A stretch of 64,000 nucleotides of DNA from DATFVJ01 sp963851085. GTDB taxonomy: Bacteria > Actinomycetota > Actinomycetes > Streptosporangiales > Streptosporangiaceae. The stretch lies in assembly GCA_963851085.1 (NCBI GenBank), contig CAWKNX010000010.1, positions 620,001 through 684,000 of the forward strand. Direction: 5' to 3'. Numbering within the stretch: the first letter of the stretch is position 1; each line of letters opens with the position of its first letter. Shown piece after piece: positions 11,853 to 20,848 of the stretch. Under the pieces are notes generated by a model. That model was not told where the DNA came from, did no database searches, and was given only the letters and a program-made list of their open reading frames with translations. A program made the position numbers and the translations under genes.

Positions 11853-12075
11853 GGCACGGGACGGGGCTTGTGGCACGGGACGGGGCTTGTGGCACGGGAC
11901 GGGGCCGTGGCACGGGACGGGGCTCTGGCACGGGACGGGGCTTGTGGCACGGGACGGGGCCGTGGCACGGGACGGGGCTCTGGCACGGGACGGGGCTTGT
12001 GGCACGGGACGGGGCCGTGGCACGGGACGGGGCTCTGGCACGGGACGGGGCTCTGGCGGGACGGGGCCGTGGCAG
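11853..12075. repeat. Minisatellite with higher-order structure
   Basis: Direct repeats of GGCACGGGACGGGGC followed by one of three tails, TTGT, CGT or TCT, giving 18-19 bp units. The tails follow a repeating order TTGT, CGT, TCT, so there is a second-level unit of about 55 bp present three times. It fills most of the gap between nagA and the SIS gene. No frame gives a convincing protein. Confidence 0.85.
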
Positions 12076-12172
12076 CAGAGCATGGGGTTCTCAAACAGGC
12101 TCTCGGCGCCCAGCCAATAGCGCCAGTAGAGCAGCGCGCTAGGGTGCGCGCGATGGCACGAGGAGCTTGACC

Positions 12173-13228
12173 GTGGAAGGTACGCCACGTGCACGAGTGA
12201 CGACGCAGATGCGGGCGGAGATCGCGCAGCAGCCTGAGGCCCTGCGGCGGACCCTTGACGCGCTGCTCCCGCGGGTCGAGGAGATCACGTCGATCGCCGA
12301 TGGCACTCGTCAGGTGCTTTTCGTGGCCCGTGGGACGTCGGACAACGCGGCGGTCTACGGCAGTTACCTGATCCAGGCGCGAGCCGGCAGGCTCGCGGCG
12401 CTTGCATCGCCATCGATCGCCACCGTCTACCGCGCCCGGGTCGAGCTGTCAGGTGTCCTGGCCGTGGCGCTGTCGCAGTCCGGCCGGACAGAGGAGATCG
12501 TCAGCACCTTGGCGTGGGCGCGCGACTGCGGTGCGCGCACCGTCGCGGTGACCAACGGCCACGGCTCCGCGCTTGCCGAGGTAGCCGATGTTGCACTCAT
12601 CACCGAGGCGGGTGCCGAGCGGGCCGTGCCTGCGACCAAGACGTTCACGACGCAACTGGCCGCGCTCGCCGTGCTCGGCATCGCCCTTGGCGCCGACGTC
12701 GACGCCGGGCAACTCCGCGCCGCGCCGGACGAGATCGAGCGCCTTCTTTCTGTGCCGATGGATCTCGATCCAGTGGTGGCCGAACTCGCGGCGGTGGCGG
12801 GCGTGGTGGTGTCCGGCCGCGGCTTCGCCTACGCCGCCGCGCTTGAGCTCGCGCTGAAGCTCAAGGAGGCGTGTTACCTGCACGCGATGGGCCTGTCGTA
12901 CGCTGACCTGCTGCACGGCCCGATCGCGGTGGTCGATTCCGCGACGCCGGCCATCATCGTCGCGGCGGACGCCGGGCCCACGCTCGAGCCCTCGATCGCC
13001 CTTGCCCGCCGGGTCACGGGCGCGGGCGCGCACGCGTATGGCATCGGCGGCGGCGCGCCTCTCGGCCAGGCCTGCAGACGGGCGCTGCCCGGACCCCGCC
13101 TGCCAGAATGGCTGGCACCGATCGGGCTGATCGTGCCCGGGCAGTTGCTCGCAGAAGCACTCGCGCGGCGCCTCGGGATCGACCCTGACAGCCCGCGTGG
13201 CCTGAGCAAGGTAACTCAGACGGTCTGA
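12173..13228 (+). CDS. SIS-domain sugar isomerase or deaminase (GlmS/NagB-II like)
   Basis: 351 residues with two SIS domains and no glutaminase domain. First domain: VLFVARGTSDNAAVYGSYL and the phosphosugar-binding ALSQSGRTEEIVST, then TVAVTN and GAERAVPATKTFTTQLAAL. Second domain: VVSGRGFAYAAALELALKLK and MGLSYADLLHGPIAVV. This resembles the isomerase half of glucosamine-6-phosphate synthase and the NagB-II deaminases. After nagA it probably converts glucosamine-6-P to fructose-6-P and ammonia. GTG at 12173 is chosen because AGGAG lies 7 bases upstream. A short inverted repeat CGGACC-GGC-GGTCCG at 13265-13279 may end the transcript. Confidence 0.8.
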   Translation: MEGTPRARVTTQMRAEIAQQPEALRRTLDALLPRVEEITSIADGTRQVLFVARGTSDNAAVYGSYLIQARAGRLAALASPSIATVYRARVELSGVLAVALSQSGRTEEIVSTLAWARDCGARTVAVTNGHGSALAEVADVALITEAGAERAVPATKTFTTQLAALAVLGIALGADVDAGQLRAAPDEIERLLSVPMDLDPVVAELAAVAGVVVSGRGFAYAAALELALKLKEACYLHAMGLSYADLLHGPIAVVDSATPAIIVAADAGPTLEPSIALARRVTGAGAHAYGIGGGAPLGQACRRALPGPRLPEWLAPIGLIVPGQLLAEALARRLGIDPDSPRGLSKVTQTV

Positions 13229-13455
13229 GCGCCGCGTTGCTGTGCGCATCATCCGGCAACGAACCGGACCGGCGGTCCGTGCGTTATCGACGCTGCGGCA
13301 CGGTACCTCCAGCAGGTCGACGCCTCCATCAGGTCGACCACGCTAGTTCTACTGCGCTGGGGCGCGGAGTCCTGTTCACCGCCCGTTGGCCCGGCGCTGA
13401 TGGCACGGCAGAATAGCGTCGCAGCGTGCAGCGTGCAGGTAACGTCGTACAGGTC

Positions 13456-15186
13456 ATGAGGCCTCGCCGCTCGACGCTGTCACTGGCCACCCTGATCCCG
13501 GGACTGTGCGTGCTTCTTTTCGGCGCCTCCCTCACGGCCTGCGGGCCGGGCGGCGCCGCCGCCGGCCGGTCACCAGGGCCAGGCCGGGCCGTGTCGCACC
13601 CACCTCCCGCGCCCGTCCCCGGTGTCGGCACCGACGGCGCTGTCCAGGTGATTATGCGGCGGATGAGCCTGCCGGAGAAGGTCGGCCAGCTTTTCGTGGC
13701 CGCGGTGCCCGGCCTGGCGGCAGGCCAGGGCGGCGCGGATCTGGTGCGCGATTACCACCTGGGCGGAATCATCTACTTCGGCCCCAACCTTCGCGACGCG
13801 GCCCAGGTCGCACGGCTGTCCGACGGGCTACAGCAAGCCGCCATGGCGGGGGCGCGCGGCGTGCCGCTGACCATTGGCACCGATGAGGAGGGCGGCATCG
13901 TCGCCAGGCTGAACGGCATCGCGACGTCATTCCCCAGCCAGATGGCTGCTGGCGCGACCAGGGACCCGGCGCTGGTCGAGGCCGCAGCACGCGCCACCGG
14001 CCTGCAGTTGCGTGCGCTCGGCATCAACCTGGACTACGCGCCGGTGGCCGACGTCAATGCCGACCCCGCCAACCCCGTGATCGGCACCCGGTCCTTCGGC
14101 TCGGATCCGGCGCTGGTCTCCGCGGCGACGCAAGCCGCGATCGCCGGTCTGCACGCGGCAGGCGTCGCCGCGGTCGCCAAGCATTTTCCCGGGCACGGCG
14201 ATACCGACGTCGACAGCCATACCGGGCTGCCGGTGATCCGTCACACGCTGCGCCAGTGGGAGCAGATCGACGCACCGCCATTCGAGGCCGCCATCCGCGG
14301 CGGCACTGACATGATCATGTCGGCGCATATCGTGGTGCCCGCGCTCAGCCAGTCCGGAGATCCGGCGACCTTGTCGCCCGGGATCATCACCGGTTTGCTC
14401 AGGGACAAGCTCGGCTACCAGGGCGTGATCGTCACCGATTCGCTTCAGATGACAGGGGTGCGCCTGCGCTACGACGATGCGCAGATCGCCGTTCGCGCGA
14501 TCGAGGCGGGCTGCGACGAGCTGCTGATGCCGCAGAGCCTCCCGACGGCGTACAACGCCGTGCTCGCGGCAGTTCGCGCCGGCGAGATTTCTGCGGCCCG
14601 GCTCGACCAGTCGGTGCGAAGGATCCTCACGGTCAAGGCCGGCCGCGGGCTATTCGCGAGCCCGCAGGTGAACGCCGACGCGGCGGCGGCGCAGATGAAC
14701 ACCGCGGCCGATGCCGCGCTGGCGCGCGGCATCGGCGACAGCTCCGTCACGCTGGTGCGGAACGAGGGCTCGGTACTCCCGTTGCACCGCGGCGCGCGCG
14801 TCTACGTCGCGGGCACCGACGCGGCTCCTCTCGCCGCCGCGCTCGCCCGCTCGGGCCCGGTCAGCGTGACCTCGGCCCGCTTCGCCGATGTGATCGCCGT
14901 GACCACGACAGATGCGGTAACTGACCCGGTGCAGCAAGCCGTCGTCCAGCGCCTGCTGGCCGGCCCAGTGCCGGTGATCGTCATCGCGACGGGCAAGCCG
15001 TACGACCTGGGCCTGTTCCCCCGGGCTGCGGCCGCCGCCGCGACGTACTCCGATACCGCCGCATCGATCACCGCGGCCGCGGGCGTCCTCACCGGCGCCA
15101 TCAAACCGTCCGGCCGGCTGCCCGTCACGATCCCCGCAGCCAGCGGGAAGACCGCCTACCCCTTCGGCGCCGGCCTGCACTACTGA
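13456..15186 (+). CDS. GH3 beta-N-acetylhexosaminidase, lipoprotein
   Basis: 576 residues. Leader MRPRRSTLSLATLIPGLCVL ends in a lipobox LTAC, so it should be a membrane-anchored lipoprotein. Catalytic barrel: LGGIIYFGPNL, TDEEGGIVARL, and the NagZ-type motif KHFPGHGDTDVDSH near residue 242, which contains the general acid/base His. The nucleophile is Asp328 in VTDSLQM. A C-terminal alpha/beta domain follows (about 410-576). Such enzymes release GlcNAc from muropeptides or chitin. With nagA and the SIS gene just upstream, this suggests GlcNAc harvesting. The ATG at 13456 gives the best leader; a GTG 30 bases upstream is possible. Confidence 0.88.
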   Translation: MRPRRSTLSLATLIPGLCVLLFGASLTACGPGGAAAGRSPGPGRAVSHPPPAPVPGVGTDGAVQVIMRRMSLPEKVGQLFVAAVPGLAAGQGGADLVRDYHLGGIIYFGPNLRDAAQVARLSDGLQQAAMAGARGVPLTIGTDEEGGIVARLNGIATSFPSQMAAGATRDPALVEAAARATGLQLRALGINLDYAPVADVNADPANPVIGTRSFGSDPALVSAATQAAIAGLHAAGVAAVAKHFPGHGDTDVDSHTGLPVIRHTLRQWEQIDAPPFEAAIRGGTDMIMSAHIVVPALSQSGDPATLSPGIITGLLRDKLGYQGVIVTDSLQMTGVRLRYDDAQIAVRAIEAGCDELLMPQSLPTAYNAVLAAVRAGEISAARLDQSVRRILTVKAGRGLFASPQVNADAAAAQMNTAADAALARGIGDSSVTLVRNEGSVLPLHRGARVYVAGTDAAPLAAALARSGPVSVTSARFADVIAVTTTDAVTDPVQQAVVQRLLAGPVPVIVIATGKPYDLGLFPRAAAAAATYSDTAASITAAAGVLTGAIKPSGRLPVTIPAASGKTAYPFGAGLHY

Positions 15187-15499
15187 CACCCGGTCACGGC
15201 CTCGCTGCTGTGCTCGCGGCCGTAGCGGACCCTGCATCTCGCGGAGCAGAACCGGGCGCTTGGCCGCGAAGGTATCTCTTCGCTGGGGACTGCGCGGCCG
15301 TCGACCATAGCAATGGCCCATGGGTGCAGCTCTCCCGGAGGTACTTGGTTGCCCGCGGGGGCGGGCGGGGGGAAGGCTTACTGGATTGGCGTAATAGAAC
15401 GGATGGGGCCAGTGGTTCCGGTGGGTGTGATCGCCGTGGGCCTGGCGGGACAAGCGGGGCGTGGCCGGAGGACGGGCGGATTTCACTAGGATTGGGAGG
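15187..15499. other. Intergenic region, nothing recognised
   Basis: About 310 bases between the GH3 gene and the HAD gene on the same strand. I see no conserved protein, no strong hairpin and no member of the repeat families. Only a G-rich run near 15357-15372 stands out. Confidence 0.3.
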
Positions 15500-16177
15500 G
15501 TGTCCGCGAGTCAGCCAGAGCCTCAGGACCCGGGGCAGTCGGTGCCGCGAGGTCTGATCATCGACTGGGGCGGGGTGCTGACGATTCCTGTCGCCGCGGC
15601 GGTGACTGCCTGGCTGGAGGCGGACAGCATCGACCTGCCGCAGTACCGGTCGCTCATGACCCAGTGGGTGGGCGAGGCGTACGGCGGCAACGGGCTCGCG
15701 AACCCGATACACGCGCTTGAACGCGGCGAGACCACGCCGGAGGAGTTCGAGGAACTGCTCGCCGGGCGGCTCGTGCGGATCGATGGCGCGGCCGTACCCG
15801 CGGGCGGCTTGCTCAGGCGGATGTTCGCTGAGATGGCACCGGTCGAAATGATGTACGCCCTGCTGCGCTCGCTTCGCCAAGTCGGCATCCGCACCGCCAT
15901 GCTGTCCAACTCATGGGGCAACGACTACCCGCGTGAACTGTTCACCGACGTCTTCGACGCGGTTGTCATCTCCAGCGAGGTGGGCATGCGCAAGCCCGAG
16001 GAGCGCATCTTCGTGCACGCGCTCACCGTGCTCGGCCTCACGCCGCGGCAGTGTGTCTTCGTCGACGATATCGAGGCCAACGTGACCGCCGCCCGGGCGC
16101 TCGGCATGATCGGGCTGCACCATCGCGATCCTGACGCCACCGCGGCAGCCGTCCGGGACCTGTTCGGGCTGGCATGA
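15500..16177 (+). CDS. HAD-family hydrolase
   Basis: 225 residues of the epoxide-hydrolase/haloacid-dehalogenase-like branch. Motif I is GLIIDWGGVLTIP, where the second Asp of DxD is Gly, as is usual in this 'DxGGVL' group. Motif II Ser/Asn: TAMLSNSWG. Motif III Lys: GMRKPEERIF. Motif IV: VFVDDIEANVTAA. A cap domain lies between motifs I and II. The GTG at 15500 abuts GGGAGG, leaving almost no spacing, so the in-frame GTG at 15542 is a fair alternative. Its stop overlaps the vsr start by four bases (ATGA). Substrate unknown. Confidence 0.85.
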   Translation: MSASQPEPQDPGQSVPRGLIIDWGGVLTIPVAAAVTAWLEADSIDLPQYRSLMTQWVGEAYGGNGLANPIHALERGETTPEEFEELLAGRLVRIDGAAVPAGGLLRRMFAEMAPVEMMYALLRSLRQVGIRTAMLSNSWGNDYPRELFTDVFDAVVISSEVGMRKPEERIFVHALTVLGLTPRQCVFVDDIEANVTAARALGMIGLHHRDPDATAAAVRDLFGLA

Positions 16178-16689
16178 TGGCGGGCCCGGCGTATCCGCGC
16201 GCTGCCAGCGAGGGACGTTCTGCCAATATGCGCGCCATCAGGCGTGCGGGCACCAAGCCCGAGATGGCGCTGCGCAGCGCGCTGCACCGGCTGGGCTACA
16301 GGTACCGCAAGGATCACCGCCTCGATCTCGCCGGGGGCGTGCGGGTCCGGCCTGACATCGTGTTCACGGCGAGGAGGGTCGCGGTCTTCGTGGACGGGTG
16401 TTTCTGGCACGCATGCCCGGAGCACGGCCGGCAGCCGTCGGTCAACGAGTGGTACTGGGCGCCCAAGCTCCGCCGTAACGTCGAGCGCGACCGCGCCGCC
16501 GACGTGGCCCTCGCGGCGGCGGGCTGGCAGGTGGTGCGCCTGTGGGAACACCTGCCGCTTGATGACGCGACGGCCGCGGTGATAGCCGTGGTCGGCTGCG
16601 TGCGCGGCTGGAATAGCCAGGCATCGGGAGGCCGCTGCCATTATCACCGCAACGCGCCCCGATTCCCCGCCGCTCCTGGCACACTTTGA
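16174..16689 (+). CDS. vsr: Very short patch repair endonuclease
   Basis: 171 residues. Vsr nicks next to T:G mismatches that arise when 5-methylcytosine deaminates. Family features: NMRAIRRAGTKPEMALRSAL, catalytic Asp in VRPDIVFTARRVAVFVDG, the Zn/His segment CFWHACPEHG, NEWYWAPKLRRNVERD and the final QVVRLWEH. It is translationally coupled to the HAD gene. No cytosine-5 methyltransferase (dcm-like) gene is in the window, so the usual partner is absent locally. The protein has no second nuclease domain. Confidence 0.9.
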   Translation: MMAGPAYPRAASEGRSANMRAIRRAGTKPEMALRSALHRLGYRYRKDHRLDLAGGVRVRPDIVFTARRVAVFVDGCFWHACPEHGRQPSVNEWYWAPKLRRNVERDRAADVALAAAGWQVVRLWEHLPLDDATAAVIAVVGCVRGWNSQASGGRCHYHRNAPRFPAAPGTL

Positions 16690-16791
16690 TCATCCGCGCC
16701 TGCAATGGGTGCTTGAGCATCCGCAGGTGCGGTTCCTCGGCGGCACACCGGCCGGTGCGGTCGCCGGATTATCCGCATTTCCGAGGAGCCA

Positions 16792-17283
16792 ATGCGCATC
16801 TACGTGCCATCCACACTTCCGGCGCTCGCCGCCGCGCTTGACACCGCCGCACTCAAGGCACCGCCGATCTGCGCCTTCGCGGTCACGCCCGCGCTGCGCG
16901 AGTGGTACGCGACCGGTGATCTCGAAGAGTTGGAGTACGCGGCGATGGCGGCCGCCGCGCGCGCGTCGCTCCGGCTGCTCGCGGGCGATCCGGTAGCGCC
17001 CCGGCGGCGGGTGGTGCTCGCCGCCGAGATTCCCGCCGAGGCCATCCGCCGCGGCGCAGGCCACGCCGATCGCGCCGCGGTCATCGTCGGGTCGGCCGTC
17101 CCGCTGGGCAAAGTCGTGTCCGCGCACGTCGACGACCTTGTCGCTGCGCCAGACGTCCATGCCGCGATCGGCGCGCTCCCGGCCGCCGACACGGGCGACG
17201 ACGACGCGAAATTCATCGTGGACGGCGCTGAGGGCCACGACCTGCTCTGGTACGCGGCGTCGGAACTCCCCTACCTGTTCTGA
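16792..17283 (+). CDS. Conserved actinobacterial protein, DUF6912-like
   Basis: 163 residues. Starts MRIYVPSTLPALAAALDTA and continues ICAFAVTPALREWYATGDLE then ELEYAAMAAAARASLRLL, ending HDLLWYAASELPYLF. This matches a widespread actinobacterial family that I recall as DUF6912, with no assigned function. The ATG has GAGGAG at good spacing. No signal peptide or transmembrane helix. It is convergent with the GH3 pseudogene, with a strong palindrome between them. Confidence 0.75.
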   Translation: MRIYVPSTLPALAAALDTAALKAPPICAFAVTPALREWYATGDLEELEYAAMAAAARASLRLLAGDPVAPRRRVVLAAEIPAEAIRRGAGHADRAAVIVGSAVPLGKVVSAHVDDLVAAPDVHAAIGALPAADTGDDDAKFIVDGAEGHDLLWYAASELPYLF

Positions 17284-17369
17284 CCCCCGTCACCCCTGGC
17301 GTGGTTGGCCCGTAAGGCGCCGCGATAGGGGCCACCGACGGGCCAACGATCAAGGGCGAGGATCGTGGC

Positions 17370-17411
17370 GATGTGCCGTTACAGGTCGCCCGCGACCTGT
17401 AACGGCACATC
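17370..17411. repeat. Perfect 20-bp inverted repeat (family B, copy 1)
   Basis: GATGTGCCGTTACAGGTCGC and its exact reverse complement are separated by two Cs. A near-identical palindrome sits at 59026-59069. The 16-mer GGGCCAACGATCAAGG lies just upstream at 17340, and the same 16-mer in inverted orientation accompanies the other copy. It sits between two convergent genes and may work as a bidirectional terminator. Confidence 0.85.
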
Positions 17412-17426
17412 CACGGCAGCGCTGGG

Positions 17427-18744
17427 TCAGGGACCAAGGCGCAGGCGCAGGGCGATCACCCGGTTGACGGACGCCAGGAAGGCGGCGCGTCCCAGTTTCC
17501 CGCTGCGCAGCGCGCTCGCGAGCGCGCTGCGCCCGTCGGCCCCCTGGCTCACGGTCTGGCCGGAGAACAGCAGCAGATCCATCCCGGCCCTGGCGGCGAG
17601 AACCCCGCGCGCGGGGACGGTGCCGAAGGCGCGCAGCGCGCCCGCTTCCAGGGCATCGGTGATGGTCACGCCGCCGAACTTCAGCCGTTGGCGCAGTTCC
17701 TTCTGGACGACCGTGGCGGACAGCCCTGCGGGCCTGCGGGAATCGAGCGCAGGATAGACGGCCCACGACACCATGACAAGGTGAACCCCGGCGGCGATGG
17801 CGGCCGGGTAGGGTGCCTCGTCCACGCTGCGAAGCGACCGCAATGACATGTGCAGTGTCACCGGGCGCACGTCGGTGTTCTGTGCCGTCGCGGCCGCCCC
17901 GAGCCCGGGGAAGTGCTTGGCGGTGGCCGCGACGCCGACCTTCTGCTGTGCCTTGATGAACGCTGAGCCGAGCCGCGACACCCGGGTGGGCGATGTTGCT
18001 GTAGGACCGCTGGAACTGGTCGATGAAGTTGCCAGGCGCCTCGAACACATCGAGGACGGGTGCCAGGTTCACGTTGATGCCGACGCCGCGCAGGTTCTTC
18101 CCTGCGCCCGTGCCGGCCTGGGCCGCGAGTGTCAGGCGGTCGGGGGACAGGCCGATCTGCTTCTCCGAGAGCGCGGGGGCACCAGGGATGCGGCGCACGA
18201 GGCCGCCCTCCTGGTCGGTCAGCATGAGCAGCGGCGCCTTCACCGGGCTCTTCGCGTTGGCTTGCTGTAGCTCCTTGATGACCGCGCGGATCTGGGCTCG
18301 GCTCGAAACGTTGCCGCCGAAGAAGATGACGCCCGCGGCCTCACCGAGACGGATCTTCGCGAGCAGGCTTGCCGGAGGCGTGTGGCCGCTGTAGCTGTAG
18401 ATCACCCGCTGACCCGCGAGCTGCGCATCGGACAGCCCGGCGAGCGCCGCGTCGTCGGCCTGCCGCGCCGGGCCCGCAGCCGGGCCCGCAGCCGGATCCG
18501 CTGCGGCCGCAATCGGTCCGGCCGCCGCACCCGGGACCGAAGTCGGCGACGCCAACGCCGCCAACGCCGACGGTGGCGGCACGGCAGGACGTGCGGCGGT
18601 CGCGGGTCCGGCCAGCGCAGCCGCGGCCGGTCCGGTCGAGGCGGCGGAAAGCCGCGCCCCCGTCCCTGCCTGTGAGAGCAGCGCCATGCTGGCGCAGACG
18701 GCGCCGGCGATCAGGATCCGCAGGCGCAGGTGGCTCCGGTTCAA
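17427..18744 (-). pseudogene. GH3 beta-N-acetylhexosaminidase with one frameshift
   Basis: The first frame encodes a leader MNRSHLRLRILIAGAVCASM, an Ala/Pro linker, and the barrel start IFFGGNVSSRAQIRAVIKEL, LTDQEGGLVRRIPGAP and INVNLAPVLDVF up to RSYSN. Near 17985-18000 the match jumps to a second frame that supplies TRVSRLGSAFIKAQQKVG, the catalytic-loop KHFPGLGAAATAQNTD and the nucleophile region TITDALEAGALRAFG to the stop. The joined protein would be about 438 residues and complete. Either one base was lost or gained recently, or it is a sequencing error. It is a second GH3 of the hexosaminidase type near nagA. Confidence 0.75.
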
Positions 18745-18937
18745 CGGGGAACGCCCCTCTCGCTACAGGCCGTCGGCATCCCGGGCCGGGCCCTGGCGCA
18801 GGGCCTGTGCCCCGGCGGCACAGGCACAAGGCCGGGGCCCTGGCACAAGGCCGGGGCCCCGGACGGGGCCGGGGCACCGGGTGCCCCGGCGCGATCCGGC
18901 CGCATCTCCCGGGGCGATTCGGGGCCACGTTACCCGA

Positions 18938-20848
18938 TTACCGGCTGACCTGAGCGGGCGTCGGCGCCGTAGCCGGGGCCCGCGACTGGTCAGCCGCGGG
19001 TTCGCCCGGGGAATGCCCGTGCCAGGACCGCCACAGATCCGCGTACGCGCCACCGGCGGTGACCAGTTCGTCGTGGGAGCCGAGCTCACAGATCCGCCCG
19101 TCTTCGACGACCGCCACCCGGTCGGCGTCCCTGCCGGTGTGCAGCCGGTGCGCGATGGCCACCACCGTACGCCCGTCGAGCACCGCGGCGAGCGAACGCT
19201 CCAGGTGGCGTGCGGCGCGCGGGTCCAGCAGCGACGTCGCCTCGTCGAGCACGAGGGTGTGCGGATCGGCGAGCACCAGCCGGGCCAGTGCCACCTGCTG
19301 TGCCTGAGCCGGTGACAGCGACAGCTGACCGGAGCCGACCATGGTGTCCAGGCCGTCAGGCAGCAGCTGCGTCCACTCGAGCGCGTCCACCGCCGCGAGC
19401 GCGGCGCTTATCCGGTCGTCGGGCACCCCGTCGCCGCCCGCGCCGAGCGCGATGTTGTCGCGCAAGGTGCCGAGGAACACGTGGTGCTCCTGCGTCACGA
19501 GCGCGACCTGACCTCGCAGTTCGTCAAGGGGCAGCTCGACCAGCGGCACGTGGCCGACCGTCACCGCACCCAGGCGGGGTGCGTGGATGCCGGCGAGCAG
19601 GCGGCCGAGCGTCGACTTTCCCGCGCCGCTCGGGCCTACCATCGCCAGCCGCTCGCCTGGCCGCAGGCGCAGATCGATACCGTGCAGCACATCGGTACCT
19701 GCTTGGTAGGCGTAGCGGACCGAATCGGCCACCACGTCCTCACCGGCCGGGGTGCGGCCGCCTTCCGCGCGGTCCGGTGGCACCTGTGCGACCCCAAGCA
19801 GCCTGGCCAGCGACGCCCCGCCCACTTGCAATTCGTCCATCCAGCTCAGCAGCCGGTCGAGCGGGTCGATGAGCTGCTGCACGTACAGGGTGGCGGCGGT
19901 CATCTGGCCGATCGTGACCCAGCCTCGCAGCGCGAAAAGGCCGCCGATGCCGAGCGTCGCCGCCACCGGGACCACATAGCCAAGCTCGACGAGCGGGAAC
20001 CAGACCATGCGCAGCCCGAGGGTGTAACGCTCGGCCCGCCACGCCCGCTGCAAGTCGGCCTGCGTGCGGGCGATCCTGCGGGCCTGAAGCCGCAGCGCCT
20101 CCACCGTCCGCGCGCCCGCCACCGTCTCGGCGAGCCCTTCGGTCAGCTCCGCGTAGGCGGCGTTCTCCGCGAGGTAGCCGTCCCGCGCCCGGGCCAGGTA
20201 CCAGCGGGTCGAGCACCACAGCAGGGGCGCGGCGACCAGGCAGGGCAGCGCGAGCAGCGGCCCGTTGAGTATCAGCGCGCCGACGGCGAACGCACCGGTC
20301 ACGATCGCGATCAGGGTCTCAGGTACCGCCATCCGGACGGCGCGCGACATCGCGTCCACGTCCCGCGTCGTGCGGGTGAGCAGATCACCGCTTCCGGCCC
20401 GTTCCACTGTGGAAAGCGGCAGCGTGAGCACCTGGCGGACGAACTCCTCGCGCAACTGCGCGAGGACCCGCTCACCCAGGCGGGTCGAGGCATAGACGGC
20501 AAACCGCAGGATCACGGCCTGCACGATGATCAGGCCGCCGATGGTGAGCGCGACCAGTTCCACGTGCGACCGGGTCAGGTGCCCGGTGTGCACCTGCTCG
20601 ACCAGGCTGCCGATCAGCCGCGGTGAGACCAGGCCGGCCGCCGCGGCCAGGCCGTGCAGGGTCAGCGCGATGGCAAGCTGGCGCGGGTAACCCAGCATGA
20701 GCCGCCGAGCGTACGCGCGCACCTGCCGCCGCGTCGCGACGGGCAGGATCGGCCGTGCCTGCTCGGCCGTGGCCTGCTCGGCGGTGGCCTGCTCAGCCGC
20801 GGCGCGCTCAGCAGAAACCGCGGCGGATCCGGCCTGGGTGGTAGCCAA
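18938..20848 (-). CDS. ABC exporter half-transporter, ATP-hydrolysing subunit
   Basis: 636 residues: an N-terminal tail with AEQAT repeats, six predicted membrane helices (about 45-330), then an ATPase domain. Walker A GPSGAGKST near 405, Walker B TLVLDEATSLLD and switch His in VVAIAHRL are intact. The signature motif is degenerate, LSPAQ instead of LSGGQ. Its partner, encoded just upstream, has the opposite pattern, so the two form a heterodimer with one working ATP site. The TTG start has GAGGAGG upstream, and the partner's TGA directly abuts it. Substrate unknown; multidrug or lipid export is typical for the family. Confidence 0.88.
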   Translation of the reverse strand: MATTQAGSAAVSAERAAAEQATAEQATAEQARPILPVATRRQVRAYARRLMLGYPRQLAIALTLHGLAAAAGLVSPRLIGSLVEQVHTGHLTRSHVELVALTIGGLIIVQAVILRFAVYASTRLGERVLAQLREEFVRQVLTLPLSTVERAGSGDLLTRTTRDVDAMSRAVRMAVPETLIAIVTGAFAVGALILNGPLLALPCLVAAPLLWCSTRWYLARARDGYLAENAAYAELTEGLAETVAGARTVEALRLQARRIARTQADLQRAWRAERYTLGLRMVWFPLVELGYVVPVAATLGIGGLFALRGWVTIGQMTAATLYVQQLIDPLDRLLSWMDELQVGGASLARLLGVAQVPPDRAEGGRTPAGEDVVADSVRYAYQAGTDVLHGIDLRLRPGERLAMVGPSGAGKSTLGRLLAGIHAPRLGAVTVGHVPLVELPLDELRGQVALVTQEHHVFLGTLRDNIALGAGGDGVPDDRISAALAAVDALEWTQLLPDGLDTMVGSGQLSLSPAQAQQVALARLVLADPHTLVLDEATSLLDPRAARHLERSLAAVLDGRTVVAIAHRLHTGRDADRVAVVEDGRICELGSHDELVTAGGAYADLWRSWHGHSPGEPAADQSRAPATAPTPAQVSR

